From assembly GCF_026745355.1 (NCBI RefSeq), contig NC_079202.1, positions 51,586,155-51,650,154 on the forward strand: a DNA stretch of 64,000 bases, given 5' to 3'. Below the pieces are notes generated by a model, which searched no databases, was not told the DNA's origin, and saw only the letters and a program-made list of their open reading frames with translations. Source of the stretch: Beta vulgaris subsp. vulgaris. Lineage: Eukaryota > Streptophyta > Magnoliopsida > Caryophyllales > Amaranthaceae. Position numbers and translations under genes: made by a program. This document shows positions 48,276 to 60,746 of the stretch, piece after piece (the stretch's first letter is position 1; every line of letters begins with the position of its first letter).

Positions 48276-49636
48276 AGATCCTTGTTGATGAAAGAGATGT
48301 AGTGAGAGAGTGATGGAGAGTGGAGAGAGTGAGGGAGAGTGAAAGAGAGTGGGATAGTAAGTGTTAAAGTATAAATATATGTATATGTATTTATACAGAG
48401 CGTTAGTAGGAAATTCCAGGACGGCATTTAGCAAATGAATTCACATTGTGGACCCAAGTATTTAACCTTCTTGACTAGTACTCATGTATAAATGTATTGA
48501 ACCAACTCCGTTTAGTGGGTCAAATAACAGAACCCGACCCAATTACTCAGACCTCGTGGCTCATACCATGAGTCATGAGATAATAAGTATTCTCCATCAG
48601 AGTGATCAAAAGCCACTTTATAAGATTGAATTAATATTTTGGTCTAGATGATGTCTCGGATCCGTTATAACTATCAAATATATTATTATGCAAAAATTTC
48701 ATAATTGTTTTTATTAATTTTTCGTCTTTTTTTGCCTAGAGCGAAATTGAAAAATGGACGTTATGACATAATAGGTTGTTTAGAAAGAACTTCTAAGAAT
48801 TGAGGATAAAAAACAACAATTTCAATAGAATTGGGGTAAGAGAATGGTATTACCTTATAAAAGTGTTAAAGATCAAAAGCTTGTCTATATCTTTATATTT
48901 ACATATAATTATAAGACTTTATTATGTTTTACTTTGAAACATTAAACATTTAAATTGTACTAGATCGGTGGTTAAACTCTCACATTTCATTTCAAGGTTA
49001 TGTATTCAATTCTTTACCGAATTGTTTATATACTTAGCTAACAGTTAACCACTATCCTCTAATTCCAGCCCCAAGCCCCCCGTCACATCCCCCACAACGC
49101 ACAACCCAACCCCCTCACCCCTTCGTCGTCCCCTCCTCTTTTTTTTTTTCCGAAAAATTAATGGAACCGAACAATTTCTTCGGTCCCCCTTATCATCCCA
49201 TTTCATTTTACACAGTCTTCAAGACGTACTTTTGACCTACGATATCTTCTATTTCTTGTTAGTAAAAAGTATAAAAAGTCGATATTACGAATTTACACAT
49301 TGAGATGAATCTAACAAGATCCCTCATGAATATTTTTTTTTTGTATACATTAGTAAGAATATTTGTCAAAATTTTTAAAATTTGACTTTCAAAATAGAAA
49401 TGGGAACTATATTTTGAGACGGAGGAAGTAATAAATAAACAATGATTTTGGCAAGTTTGAAAGAGTATGGATGAGAAGGGGGTTTCCTTTTTCTCTGCAC
49501 TTGTTAAGTTCTTTCATCTCCTCTTCCCAAATTCCCATTTTCCCAAACTCCCGCATAAGATTAAGATATCATCATCCAATAGGCGGCTATTACAGTCCTA
49601 CATCTACTCAAGACTGAAGACTGAAGAGTATATGAG
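48276..49636. other. Upstream region of the UPRT gene
   Basis: No gene. A degraded Stowaway-type copy ends at about 49,431 (GAGACGGAGGAAG followed by TA), with a reverse core AACAAGATCCCTCATGAAT at about 49,313. The last 200 bp before the start codon probably contain the promoter and leader; I cannot name a TATA box. The minus-strand frames at 48,185-48,434 read through the inverted repeat and its GA-rich flank. Confidence 0.4.
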
Positions 49637-52600
49637 ATGTGGGAATTAAAATGTGTTTCTCCTCCTACTACTTCTTTTACACTCACTTTCCCTCACAATT
49701 TTTCCACCCAAACAAACCACTATCACACTACTACTCAACCTCGCCGTTTTCCTTCTCTTTCGCTCAATTCTCGTGCTACTACTCACCAGAATCCCATCAT
49801 CTCCGACGACAGAATGCTTGTAAATTTTCCCTCTTTTCAATAATGTGTTTCTTTTTGAAAAAGCTCTTTTCTTTATCTGGGTTCTTGTTTAAAAGTTCAC
49901 TTCTTTCTGTTTTGCTTTGTGGGTTATTGTGGGACTTAATTAGTTTTATATGGGTTATCTTTGTTTTTTGTTTTTTTTTTATTTTTTAATGTTTTTGTTG
50001 TTGTTGTTGTTGTTGCAGGTTTTTGTTCCTCCACATCCATTGATCAAACATTGGGTATCTGTTCTTAGGAATGAGCAAACTCCTTGCGCTGTTTTCAGTA
50101 TGTTGAAGTATAATTTGATTGCTGCTTGGTTAATTTGGTTGGCAATGCTTGCAATTTTGTATGTAATTTGAGCTCATAAGTGTGATTTTAGTTCAGCTAT
50201 TAATGCTTCATGTTGATTATTAGGATGTAATTTGAGCTTCAATTGCATCCAAATTGGATTTCAAAGTGAACGGAGTAGAAATCAAAGAGCTTTTATAGCC
50301 AGAATTTTCGTAATATTCAATATCTGATCAGTAATGTAGTAATGTACATATAAAAGTTTGTGGAATTTCACTATTCGCGAATAGCATAGTGTTGGGAATG
50401 TTACCCTTGGAATTAGGATCACTATCCCTCTGAAGTCTGAATCCTAGGAACTGATTGCAAATTAGGCTAGTAATGCTAAGATGTTGAGAATAACCGAAAT
50501 GTAAAAAGGAGGACAAGATACGGGTAATACGATATATATGTTGGGAAACCCGGACTGGGAAAAAAAGCACCACAAATTGGAGGAAGAAAATGACTCAACT
50601 AATATGATGATTGATGAAGAACAATATTGAGAGATTTATGATCACTTTCGCTCACAACTCAAAAGAGATCTTGAAACACAATTTTGCTTATAAAAAGAGT
50701 ACTCTTTCAACCCTTACACTAACCTTTTTGTAAACTAAGTGGTACACGTATGGGTATAGCACAAAACTTGCACAGTATATTCATGGCAAGCATGCATAAG
50801 ATGATATGAATTTGCGTCCAAATGAATAATGGAACGGAATGTTCAAGTTGCCTAGGCCACACCCAATGTCGACAGATGCCACTAATGATCAAGATGATGC
50901 TTCCCTTAAGAGTTAAGACCCGGTTAGAGGTTGGGGTGGTGCCTGTCTAATTTATTTTATTATTAAGTTTCCATCATGTGTGTAACGGTCAAATTTTGGA
51001 TAAATTTATGCATTGAGTACTATAGATTGGTTGTAAATGATAAAAAGAATGGCCAAATAGAAAAAGCTTCATAGTACAAGTGAAATTATACATGTATTGC
51101 TATGCAGTTTTAACAAACTCAGTAATGATTTTCTTTACTCTTTTAATGTAAAATCTGTGTAATTATTGTAAATTTATTTGATTATGGCTTGCATTGAGTT
51201 TGAAAACAGTTGTTTTACATTGCCCTACTACCGGTCAAGGCTCAAGGGTCTTTAAGGGAAGCAAGAACTCACCAGATCGCTCAAAAATCATTTGTTTGTA
51301 TAAATATGTAGCTTTCTATGAATGATAATGTTGTAATGAAGTTATGTTTTTAAGACTTTGTCAGTTGCACATTCTCATGTTTTCGTTTTGTTCATTGCAG
51401 AGAGTGCAATGGGTGAGCTGGGGAGACTACTTATGTATGAAGCTGCTAGGGATTGGTTGGTGAGTTCATTTCTCTGTGAAATTTACACTTCACATATTCT
51501 TTTGACTTAAATATTGTATCCTAACGGAGTTGTTTTTTAGCCGACTATTGCTGGAGAAATTCAAACGCCTATGGCTGTTGCCAAAGTTGAATTTGTAGAT
51601 CCAAGGGAGCCTGTAGCGGTGAGTATATATGATGTGCCTTTTTCTTTTTCCCTTCATTGTACTACGAATAGCATTTTTGTCTACGGGATGTTGTTTCTTT
51701 GACTGTACTACTGATAAGTGATAGTTGACAATGCTTTTTATGCACTGCCATAGCCGGAACAATATAATGGAAATATTTAAGGACTAAAGATGGACCTTGA
51801 TTTTTGGTAAGTTACAGAAAATAAGATAGAACATCAAGGCATTCGATTGGCCTGTTTCACTCCTAAGAGAACTAAACCAAATTAAAATAATTCTTATAAT
51901 TTTCAGCATGATTCTCTCTTTCTAATGTGCTCCATATATAGAGCTTTTCTTCTAACAAACTACCTACTACCTCCGTTTCATATTATTTGCAACGATTAGA
52001 CATTTTCTACTCACACTTTATGTCACATCGTTGCAAATAATATAAAACGGAGGTAGTATCTTATTCTTCAAGCTATTAACAAGTTAAATATAGCTCTACT
52101 AATTAAACTCCCCCTCTCCCTTAATATTGATGCTTAGCATACTTGTTTGGTCATGTATTCACTTTTTTCCCCTCTCAGAAATAATAATAATAATGTATTT
52201 TACATGCTTTTGTGATTAGTATGATAACAGAAAGTTTAGATTCATCTGAAGCTCATTCTGGTAGTTTATTAGTGAAAGCCATAGATGATGGACAAACATT
52301 TGTGAAAATAGGGACTGCCACAATTGCTGCTAGAGATTTTTATATCAAGAAAACATATGACAAAGTAAGAGAATAATACTTTCTCCATGTTAACCTACTT
52401 TAGGTTGTTGTTCACTTGCTCTTTCTTGGTCATACACACATATCTACTATATGTGAAACACTGTGATGATCTCACTATCTAGTGCAAGAACCGAGGTCTA
52501 GGTCCTTGGCATGTCCTCCTGTAAGTGGCTTAGGGAATATATGAAACCTGATGGTGGCCTTTTAGAGAGCCTTCTATCAGATATAAGTGGGTTTCTATAT

Positions 52601-55229
52601 CATGTTGAAGCACTATTGATTTTGCCACCTCTCACCTTTCCCTGCTAGTGTTCTAGAGAAGGGGTTTGGACTTTGTCGTCCTGAGGGCTGTTGTTTTGGA
52701 GCAGAGTTGGGAGCCTACTGAATCAAATTATGTATGAATGTGTACTGTCAACCCACAACTGTGGAGCTGTTACTGTTGGTGCTACTTTATCTTGGAATCA
52801 AAGTGAAAGGCTTTGGCTGATTTTATTTTATTCAATGACTCATGACCAGTTCTATTTTTTGGGCTCGGATTCTTGGTGAGTGGGTACTCTTATTTGCCTA
52901 GGAGCTGCTATCCCTTATTCCCTTGTCAATATCAATTATTCAGTGAGGATATAATAATTAGGTAAAGAAATATTGTGGTGAGTCTGGGAGGTGGTCACAC
53001 ACTCACACTTACCATTGTAGTGAACTTAAGCATCTTAAATAGTTAGTGATTTGAGTTGGTGAGCCACATCACCACATTCCCATCTTTATTTGACTATGAT
53101 TTTTTTTTTTTTGGGTTGTTGCCTGTGTGGATATGGTCAGTGTGACTTTAGTATGACTAGTTTTGTTCGCTATGCCTCTGCTTGTTTGTTAAATATTAAA
53201 TAAACTGTTTGCCCGTTATGTGAAGTATGGTGCTTAGCCCTTTGGGTTACACTGATGACATCTACTAATTATGTTCTTTATCTTGCAGGTCATTCCTATA
53301 TTAAGAGCTGGTCTAGCACTTGCAGAGCATGCTGCCTCTATTCTACCTGCAACAGCGACCTATCATTTAGGTATCTTATATTTTATTCCCTTGAGGCATG
53401 GAATCCCATTTATCTTGATTTAAGGGAATACCAGAATAGACCTTTCAGTAGGTTCAAGCAGGAGTTTGAAGTGGATGGTCTCTGCTATTCTTTTAAACAA
53501 ATGTGCTACATCTTGTATTTTGGTAGCTTTGCCACTTAATTTTAATCGAAGAATTTCGCATTTTTTGTCTTATGTTAAGGGGTCAGCAGGGATGAGGAGA
53601 CACTTCAGCCAACCGTCTATTTGAACAAGTAAGATTCTTTCTTTAAGGATGAGGATGTTATCTTCTGGTCATCTCAGGCACATGTTTTATCCTAAAGGAG
53701 AAATCACAGTAGATTTTGGATCTTGCTGTGTTTGCATGCTTGTAAACTATGCTTGTTTGTGCTGCAGCTTCATACATGTATCAAACTTCTGTTAAATGAG
53801 AGTTTCTTTTTACAGTGCAACTTTCATGATCGGTGTTTTAGCGTATTTTAAGTTTAACTCATCGCCGATGGCAGATCCTAAGCCAGATCATTTCATCTTC
53901 CAGGTTGCCAGAAAAATTTCCTGAAGGAGCTCGAATATTTGTTGTTGATCCAATGTTGGCAACAGGTCTGATATTTTCAATGAGAATTTCTTTTCCAAGA
54001 CCTAGAATTATCAAAAGATGATGCATGTCACAATTGTTTATTATCTCAATGTTTATATAGCAATCATGCTTTGAGAGAGATGTTCAGATCTCCAGACTAC
54101 TGACCTCACTGTGATCACAAAATATGTTGTTTACTCCCCCCCATCTGAAATAGTTTTGCGATTGTATCTTTAAAATATGTAATACTGCTTTTCTTTTTTA
54201 ATTATTGCTTGTGTTCTTTCAGCACTACCCATCCTCTGCACCTGCAATTTTAACTTGAATCATCTCTTTTTTTTTACTTTTCTTCTTTTTGTGGTGCGAG
54301 CAATTCTCTAATTTTTGCACATTTCACTTAACACGTACAAAGTTTCAATTCTTTTCAATCTTCAGGTGGAACAATAGTTAAAGCCATTGAGCTTCTAAAG
54401 GAGCGTGGTGTTGAAAACAAACAAATTAAAGTGGTAAGTTGTTACGTTGTTGTCACCAGACATTACTTAGTTCACTGTTTAAATACTCAGGTGCTTGTTC
54501 TGCTGTGTACAAATCTCAGCAATTTCTCTTCTACAGCCATTCTACCATGGGCTATGAATTTCAGTTAGTGGAACAGAAGCTTGCACTGACTTTATTTTTT
54601 TTATCCTCTAATTTTTTTTTTTCTTCATTGTGATGAACCTTAAGATTTTGTCCACTGATAGTTGCCCACATTAGACTGGGGTAGAATGCTAGTGAGGAGC
54701 ATTAGTTTGTGTTTACGTGAGCATTTCGATCTACTGAAAAGTGCTTACCTTAAACTAAATTGTTCTACAGATATCAGCTGTTGCTGCTCCTCCAGCACTC
54801 TCAAAGCTTGGCGAGAAGTTTCCTGGGTATGAAAGCTTTCTTCCGAGTAGTTGGTCAATATAAAAATTCATGAGAAACTCTGGTTATCTACCATTAAGAT
54901 ATCTGACAAGACGGGAACAGTTTTGGACCCTGCCAACTACTAGAGTTATAAAATCCCCTTTGAATCCCTGTTGGCTATCTAACTCTTAGATAAATAGCGA
55001 GAGTCAAGGATGATAGGTAGCTCTTGATTTATGTACTAATGTTTTTCTTCCTTTTCAGGCTGCATGTATACACCGGAATCATTGATGAAGTTGTTGATGA
55101 GAAAGGGTAGGCACCAAACGATGGCTCTCGCTTATCAATTCATCATTTTCCTGGTTATACTGACTATTCATGTACAGGTTCATCATACCGGGACTTGGGG
55201 ATGCAGGAGATCGTAGCTATGCTACATGA
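49637..55229 (+). CDS. UPP: Uracil phosphoribosyltransferase, probably plastid
   Basis: Converts uracil and PRPP to UMP in pyrimidine salvage. Eleven coding exons: 49,637-49,819; 50,019-50,097; 51,401-51,459; 51,541-51,618; 53,289-53,370; 53,580-53,628; 53,904-53,965; 54,366-54,433; 54,771-54,826; 55,059-55,106; 55,178-55,229. All use GT..AG and join in frame to 271 residues. Conserved UPRT stretches are VPPHPLIKHW, ELGRLLMYEA, VPILRAGLALAEHA-like (read as VIPILRAGLALAEHA), the PRPP loop VVDPMLATGGT and the uracil-site region IIPGLGDAGDR. The first about 60 residues are Ser/Thr-rich with few acidic residues, as in a plastid transit peptide; the only other Met in frame is at the domain edge, so 49,637 is the start. 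There is no fused uridine kinase domain. No coding lesion is seen. Confidence 0.94.
51967..52056. mobile_element. 90-bp palindromic Stowaway MITE in UPRT intron 4
   Basis: CTACCTCCGTTTCATATTAT at the left and ATATAAAACGGAGGTAG at the right are inverted, bounded by TA (51,965-51,966; 52,057-52,058). Inverted ends cover most of the element, leaving a loop of about 35 bp. Confidence 0.8.
52221..52376 (+). other. Exon-like 51-codon frame in UPRT intron 4
   Basis: An open frame from ATG to TAA whose composition looks protein-like (GSLLVKAIDDGQTFVKIG and TIAARDFYIKKTYDK), unlike the surrounding AT-rich intron. I do not recognise it. It may be a gene fragment carried in with a transposon, a cryptic or alternative exon, or chance. 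Confidence 0.25.
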
Positions 55230-56316
55230 GTAGAGGCATCTGGAGTATCCAGTCAAAAAATTCTATTGTGCGTCGTATCTGAAGTTTTGACATCCTAGTT
55301 TCTTGTGATGCAAGATTACTCGAGTGCATGTTATCAAGACGCAGTATATGTTAGATCGACGGCTATTCTTTGTATTTCGTTTGCGAGCCATGTAAGACTC
55401 TTGTAGTATGGCTTAGTCTTAACAGTTGTGACTTTGGAGGAGGCTAATTGCTTTCAATTTTGAAAACTATCTCAATTTTTTTACCTTTTGATGTGTAATT
55501 GACTTTAATTACTCTTCCTAATTGCAAGTTTGCAACAACAACAATGATTGAGATGTAAATAAGTCAGAGGACAGGTTGGATTAAGGGTTGAATAATCATG
55601 GTGTCAAGGAATTCATTAAACTTGGATTTAAGTTTCTCAGTAGATATGAATGGTTTTCGATGAGAACAATATATATTGCTTTCTCAGAGATCCTTTCCAC
55701 CTTCAAGCTAAAACTATGTCTACCTTCAAGAAGACGTGGTATTCAAGTAAAGAAAGGAGGTGGCATCGAGAATTTACCCAAAGGCCTTGAGCTAACAAAC
55801 TTCCATAGTCAAATAAAATGTCGCATTTGAGTTTTACTTTGTTCGTTTCTTAATAGATGCACTATATTGAATTTTTTATGTTATTTGAATACCAACTTTA
55901 ACCATATTTAAAAACTAATTATAAAAATAAATGTAATTATTTATATTGTTGTTGGGATAATGTGTTTTCAAAATATTTTTTTTATCATTTTTAATAATAT
56001 ATAATTGAAGATATTGATGGTTAAAGTTGTGTATAGATAGGTGTGTTAAGTCAATATGATGCATTTATTAAGAAACTGGGAAAGTATACGCAAAATTTAT
56101 GTCTGAAATTGATTCCAAAAGGAATAAGGATAGTGAAATCAACTACTAGTAAGAGCACTATTATCAATGAATCCAAAAGATGGCTCATTCTTTATTACTT
56201 TCACCCTTTTTCTTTCCCACTCAATATTTTTTACAAATCATTGTCAATTTCACTTCTAATTATGAACCAGATAAAAGAAAAGAGGTTCATCACAAAAAAT
56301 ATATTAGAAAAGGGTC
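55230..56316. other. UPRT 3' region and spacer
   Basis: The first about 250 bp are probably the 3'UTR. After that there is no supportable gene; the frames at 55,588-55,830 and 56,043-56,345 have no recognisable domain. The sequence 55,840-56,090 resembles an eroded MITE (TTCGTTTCTTAATAGATGCA ... TGCATTTATTAAGAAACTGG). Confidence 0.45.
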
Positions 56317-57648
56317 TGTATACACAAAATTTCGAGTCAAAATAAATAAGACGAGAAACAAAGTAACAAAGAAATTATATTTCAATAAATGTATTGAGTA
56401 CAATCTCTGTAAACAGTTTATAATGAAAAATAAACTAAGTCCTCTGATTCTGTTTCGTAGCTTGAGAGTGACACGTGTTGGTGCCGACGTGGAGTTGAAT
56501 GTAGACTGACCTGTTGTCAACGTCAACCTGAGTTTGAGTGTGGGATGACGTTTTGTCGACGTCAACCTGAGTTTGAGTTTTGTTTGGGTATATTCGAATG
56601 GGGGTGACAAAGCTTGAATCTCAGTCGAATATGTTTGAGTGTATCTGAATAGTCGGCACAATTTTGATGTGCTTGTTGACTAATTGCAGAGAGAATTCTA
56701 AGAGAATTTTATGAGCTCTTGAGAATAATGATTTTTCCGTCCCCTCAACTGAGAGATGTGAGGTCTATTTATAGGGAATGGAGATCCCTTCATGGACTTG
56801 GTAATTTATGGGTTTGGGCCCGTTTATGACTTGGAAGTCTTTTTACCTTTGCCACTTGACCACCTTATTTGGACTAATAATCTGGGCTAGCCCAATACTT
56901 TATAACCCAAATTATATTTGTTTAATCTAATTTGGATATGTAATTTGAGTGGGCTAAATTAATTAAATTGGGCTATTCATATTTATTTTAGCTCAATAAT
57001 AATTAATTTATTTTCATGTAAAACACTAATAAATTTTTAGTGTCTACAAATTGCCCCCTCGAGACAGCGTCACGTACACGATTTGAAGTGTTTAATCGTG
57101 ACAATGTCTCGAATTTGTGTTTGGTTTAGCAATTAGGTGACAATCACCATGTTACTTGAATTTTTTTTTTTTTTTTTGATAAGGTCATGTACTGTTTACA
57201 ATTCTATCAAGTCGCAAATCCAAAAACTATAATCATATTCTGATTAGGATTTTTTTATTAGCCGACCGAAACAAATCTTATCTTTTAGTACACCACCGTA
57301 ATCTATAAAACCCAATAGAGATTTACGATTTTTTTTTTCTTCACGCTGCATCAGAAGCTTTTCTTTTCCTGCATCTCATTGTCGCACAATATCAAGAGAG
57401 AAAAGAAGGTCTTTTCAACCTCCAACCAACATGTAAGTCATACACTAAACTATACACCCTCTCTTTGACTTGACACTACACAACTCCTTTTGAATTTATG
57501 ATTTATGTTGGCAGTTCACTTAGCCCCCTTTTTTTGTTGCTGCATGATTATTGTAGACAACAAGAAATTAATTTGATCTACACTCTGTAGTGTTGAATTC
57601 TTCATCAAAGTCATTAACGTGGGCATCATTCAACAGGTAAGTGTTTTA
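56317..57648. repeat. 1.33-kb tandem duplication, copy 1
   Basis: It repeats at 57,655-58,986 with only scattered differences (offset 1,338). The part 56,317-57,048 looks like an LTR on the minus strand: read that way it starts TGTAGACACTAAAA, has TATAAATAG about 275 bp in, and ends GTGTATACA. I find no target duplication or primer-binding site. The rest (57,049-57,648) is promoter-like and leader-like for the + strand: CTATAAAACCC at 57,303 and a donor-like CATGTAAGTC at about 57,429. The minus-strand frames here recur in copy 2 and are not genes. Confidence 0.85.
57304..57310 (+). promoter_or_regulatory. TATA box, duplicated promoter copy 1
   Basis: TATAAAA in a CTATAAAACCC context, followed after about 40 bp by a leader-like region (CTTCACGCTGCATCAGAAGC). 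It is the twin of the box at 58,641. Confidence 0.5.
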
Positions 57649-57654
57649 AAAATT

Positions 57655-58986
57655 TGTATACACAAAATTTCGAGTCGAAATAAATAAGACGAGAAACAAA
57701 GTAACAAAGAAATTATATTTCAATAAATGTATTGAGTACAATCTCTGTAAACAGTTTATAATGAAAAATAAACTAAGTCCTCTGATTCTGGTTCGTAGCT
57801 TGAGAGTGACACGTGTTGGTGTCGACGTGGAGTTGAATGTAGACTGATCTGTTGTCAACGTCAACCTGAGTTTGAGTGTGGGATGACGTTTTGTCGACGT
57901 CAACCTGAGTTTGAGTTTTGTTTGGGTATATTCGAATGAGGGGTGACAAAGCTTGAATCTCAGTCGAATATGTTTGAGTGTATCTGAATAGTCGACACAA
58001 TTTTGATGTGCTTGTTGACTAATTGCAGAGAGAATTCTAAGAGAATTTTATGAGCTCTTGAGAATAATGATTTTTCCGTCCCCTCAACTGAGAGATGTGA
58101 GGTCTATTTATAGGGAATGGAGATCCCTTCATGGACTTGGTAATTTATGGGTTTGGGCCCGTTTATGACTTGGAAGTCTTTTTACCTTTGCCACTTGACC
58201 ACCTTATTTGGACTAATAATATGGGCTAGCCCAATACTTTATAACCCAAATTGTATTTGTTTAATCTAATTTGGATATGTAATTTGAGTGGGCTAAATTA
58301 ATTAAATTGGGCTATTCATATTTATTTTAGCTCAATAATAATTAATTTATTTTCATGTAAAACACTAATAAATTTTTAGTGTCTACAAATTGCCCCCTCG
58401 AGACAGCGTCACGTACACGATTTGAAGTGTTTAATCGTGACAATGTCTCGAATTTGTGTTTGGTTTAGCAATTAGGTGACAATCACCATGTTACTTGAAT
58501 TTTTTTTTTTTTTTGATAAGGTCATGTACTGTTTACAATTCTATCAAGTCGCGAATCCAAAAACTATAATCATATTCTGATTAGGATTTTTTTATTAGCC
58601 GACCGAAATAAATCTTATCTTTTAGTACACTACCGTAATCTATAAAACCCAATAGAGATTTACGATTTTTTTTTTCTTCACGCTGCATCAGAAGCTTTTC
58701 TTTTCCTGCATCTCATTGTCGCACAATATCAAGAGAGAAAAGAAGGTCTTTTCAACCTCCAACCAACATGTAAGTCATACACTAAACTATACACCCTCTC
58801 TTTGACTTGACACTACACAACTCCTTTTGAATTTATGATTTATGTTGGCAGTTTACTTAGCCCCTTTTTTTTGTTGCTGCATGATTATTGTAGACAAACA
58901 AGAAATTAATTTGATCTACACTCTGTAGTGCTGAATTCTTCATCAAAGTCATTAACGTGGGCATCATTCAACAGGTAAGTGTTTTA
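57655..58986. repeat. 1.33-kb tandem duplication, copy 2
   Basis: The second copy, joined to copy 1 by only six bases (57,649-57,654). Here the sequence continues past AACAGGTAAGTGTTTTA into the leader of the PMD coding region, so this copy is probably the original promoter and 5' exon and copy 1 the duplicate. Confidence 0.85.
58641..58647 (+). promoter_or_regulatory. TATA box, duplicated promoter copy 2
   Basis: TATAAAA in the same context as the box at 57,304. It is the nearer candidate promoter of the PMD coding region, which would then have 5'UTR introns (AACAGGTAAGTG donor at about 58,975; acceptor TTTTTTTTCAG at 60,745). Confidence 0.5.
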
Positions 58987-60005
58987 CGCTTCTTTGCTTT
59001 ATCTTTCTTGCTGTACCGAAGTATCGGCACTCATATGCTTATAATCCTCATGGTGCACCTCCTGTTTTCTCTTTCTATATATTTTATTTCGTAAATTTTT
59101 ACCCCTTCGACTGGAGTATCGGCGGCGATGACCATCTTGGCCGGGTTTGTTCTCGACGGCATCTTTTTTTTTTTTGCCGGCGTTTAGGCACCATTGCCTG
59201 TTTTTTTTTTTTTTGTTTGTTTGATGACAGAGAAAGTTAGGGGTTTGTTTGTTTGTTTGTTTGTTTGTTTGTTTTTTTGGCCGTCTTCTTTGATGAATTC
59301 TCTTCTGCTTTTTTCATCAGTTTCCTCTGTTTTAATTACATAGCAGTGGAGTATTGTAGTATGTGTGGTGAAGTGATGGATTTCAGTTGACGCATCAAAC
59401 CAAAAAATAAGGTGAAAGATGATGATGTGGCGGGGGGAATCAAAATCTTGATGTATATTCTCTTGCGTTGACTTTTTGTTTATTTGGTTTTCGGAAATTA
59501 TTAGAAGATGATGAATGGTGATGAATCAGGTGATGATGAAGATGAATTAGGGATGATGATAATGAGTGTGTTGCGTAAGAGTGTTGACTATTTTGTATTT
59601 TTTTAGTTTGAAGGCTGCGGTATGCCTTCATTTTTTATTTTTTTTTTATTTTTTTTTTTTCAAATTTTTTTTTTTGTTTTGATGGGTAATTTCGTTCCTA
59701 TGACATCATGATCATGAACATCCTCATACGTGTTCGTGAAACTAGTGTATTAGGAATTGCTTTTGTGATTTTGTTTTTTTTTCTTTTTCAACAGTTTGAA
59801 TTTTTGACATACTATGTTTGACTTGCAGTACATCAAATTTTGCGAGATAAACTTCTAGACTATCTTTGAAGCGTTGCAGAAGCTCAAGACTAGTGAGGTG
59901 ATGATTTTGTTACACCCTTTTTGTCTAGAATATTTTATCTGCATATTACTTTCTTTTGTGCATGTGTACCCGTGTATTTTTTTTGTGTGTGTGTATGACA
60001 GGTTC
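58987..60005. other. Presumed PMD leader/5'UTR introns
   Basis: No coding frame. It contains long T runs and a GTTT microsatellite at 59,241-59,276. Possible splice acceptors (GACTTGCAG at about 59,828, GTGTATGACAG at about 60,001) suggest several non-coding leader exons. Confidence 0.35.
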
Positions 60006-60648
60006 ACTTGAAGACGAAGACGAAGGCAGGGATTCCGTCGTGATGGGCCACATGTCTTTAGCACTGTGAGCCTGTCAGGGGTGTTATTCATATGTCTTTA
60101 GCACTGCGACACTGACACCTCCAGACAGTCCCTTGAAGACGAAGACGAAGGCAGGGATTCCGTCGTGATGGGCCACATGTCTTTAGCACTGTGAGCCTGT
60201 CAGGGGTGTTTTCATATGTCTTTAGCACTGCGACACTGACACCTCCAGACAGTCCCTTGAAGACAAAGACGAAGGCAGGGATTCCGTCGTGATGGGCCAC
60301 ATGTCTTTAGCACTGTGAGCCTGTCAGGAGTGTTATTCATATGTCTTTAGCACTGCGACACTGACACCTCCAGACAGTCCCTTGAAGACGAAGACGAAGG
60401 CAGGGATTCCGTCGTGATGGGCCACATGTCTTTAGCACTGTGAGCCTATCAGGGGTGTTATTCATATGTCTTTAGCACTGCGACACTGACACCTCCAGAC
60501 AGTCCCTTGAAGACAAAGACGAAGGCAGGGATTCCATCATGATGGGCCACATGTCTTTAGCACTGTGAGCCTGTCAGGGGTGTTATTCATATGTCTTTAA
60601 CACTGTGACACTGACACCTCCAGACAGTCCCTTGAAGACGAAGACATT
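60006..60648. repeat. Minisatellite, about 125-bp unit, five copies
   Basis: Copies start at 60,006, 60,132, 60,256, 60,381, 60,506 and, cut short, 60,631, each opening with CTTGAAGACRAAGACGAAGG and closing with CACCTCCAGACAGTCC. The unit also holds an inner repeat, ATGTCTTTAGCACTG, twice. Copies differ by a few bases and one-base indels. It lies in the leader of the PMD coding region, about 100 bp before its start codon. Confidence 0.92.
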
Positions 60649-60746
60649 CGACCCCTCTCCCCTTAGTCATTATGTTCGACCCTTCTCCCCTTAGCTATTT
60701 GTATGCTCCTTTCTTTCTTTTTTTAACACGCATTTTTTTTTTCAGG

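Noticed and set aside
56317..58388. A complete short LTR retrotransposon (LTR 56,317-57,048, interior, LTR 57,655-58,386)
   Set aside because: The interior is repeated again after the second LTR, no primer-binding site or target duplication is visible, and the interior contains a host-like promoter. A tandem duplication of LTR plus flank explains it better.
59440..60300. Minus-strand frames (63-78 codons) over the minisatellite and leader
   Set aside because: They repeat with the minisatellite period and read against the direction of the PMD gene; no conserved features.
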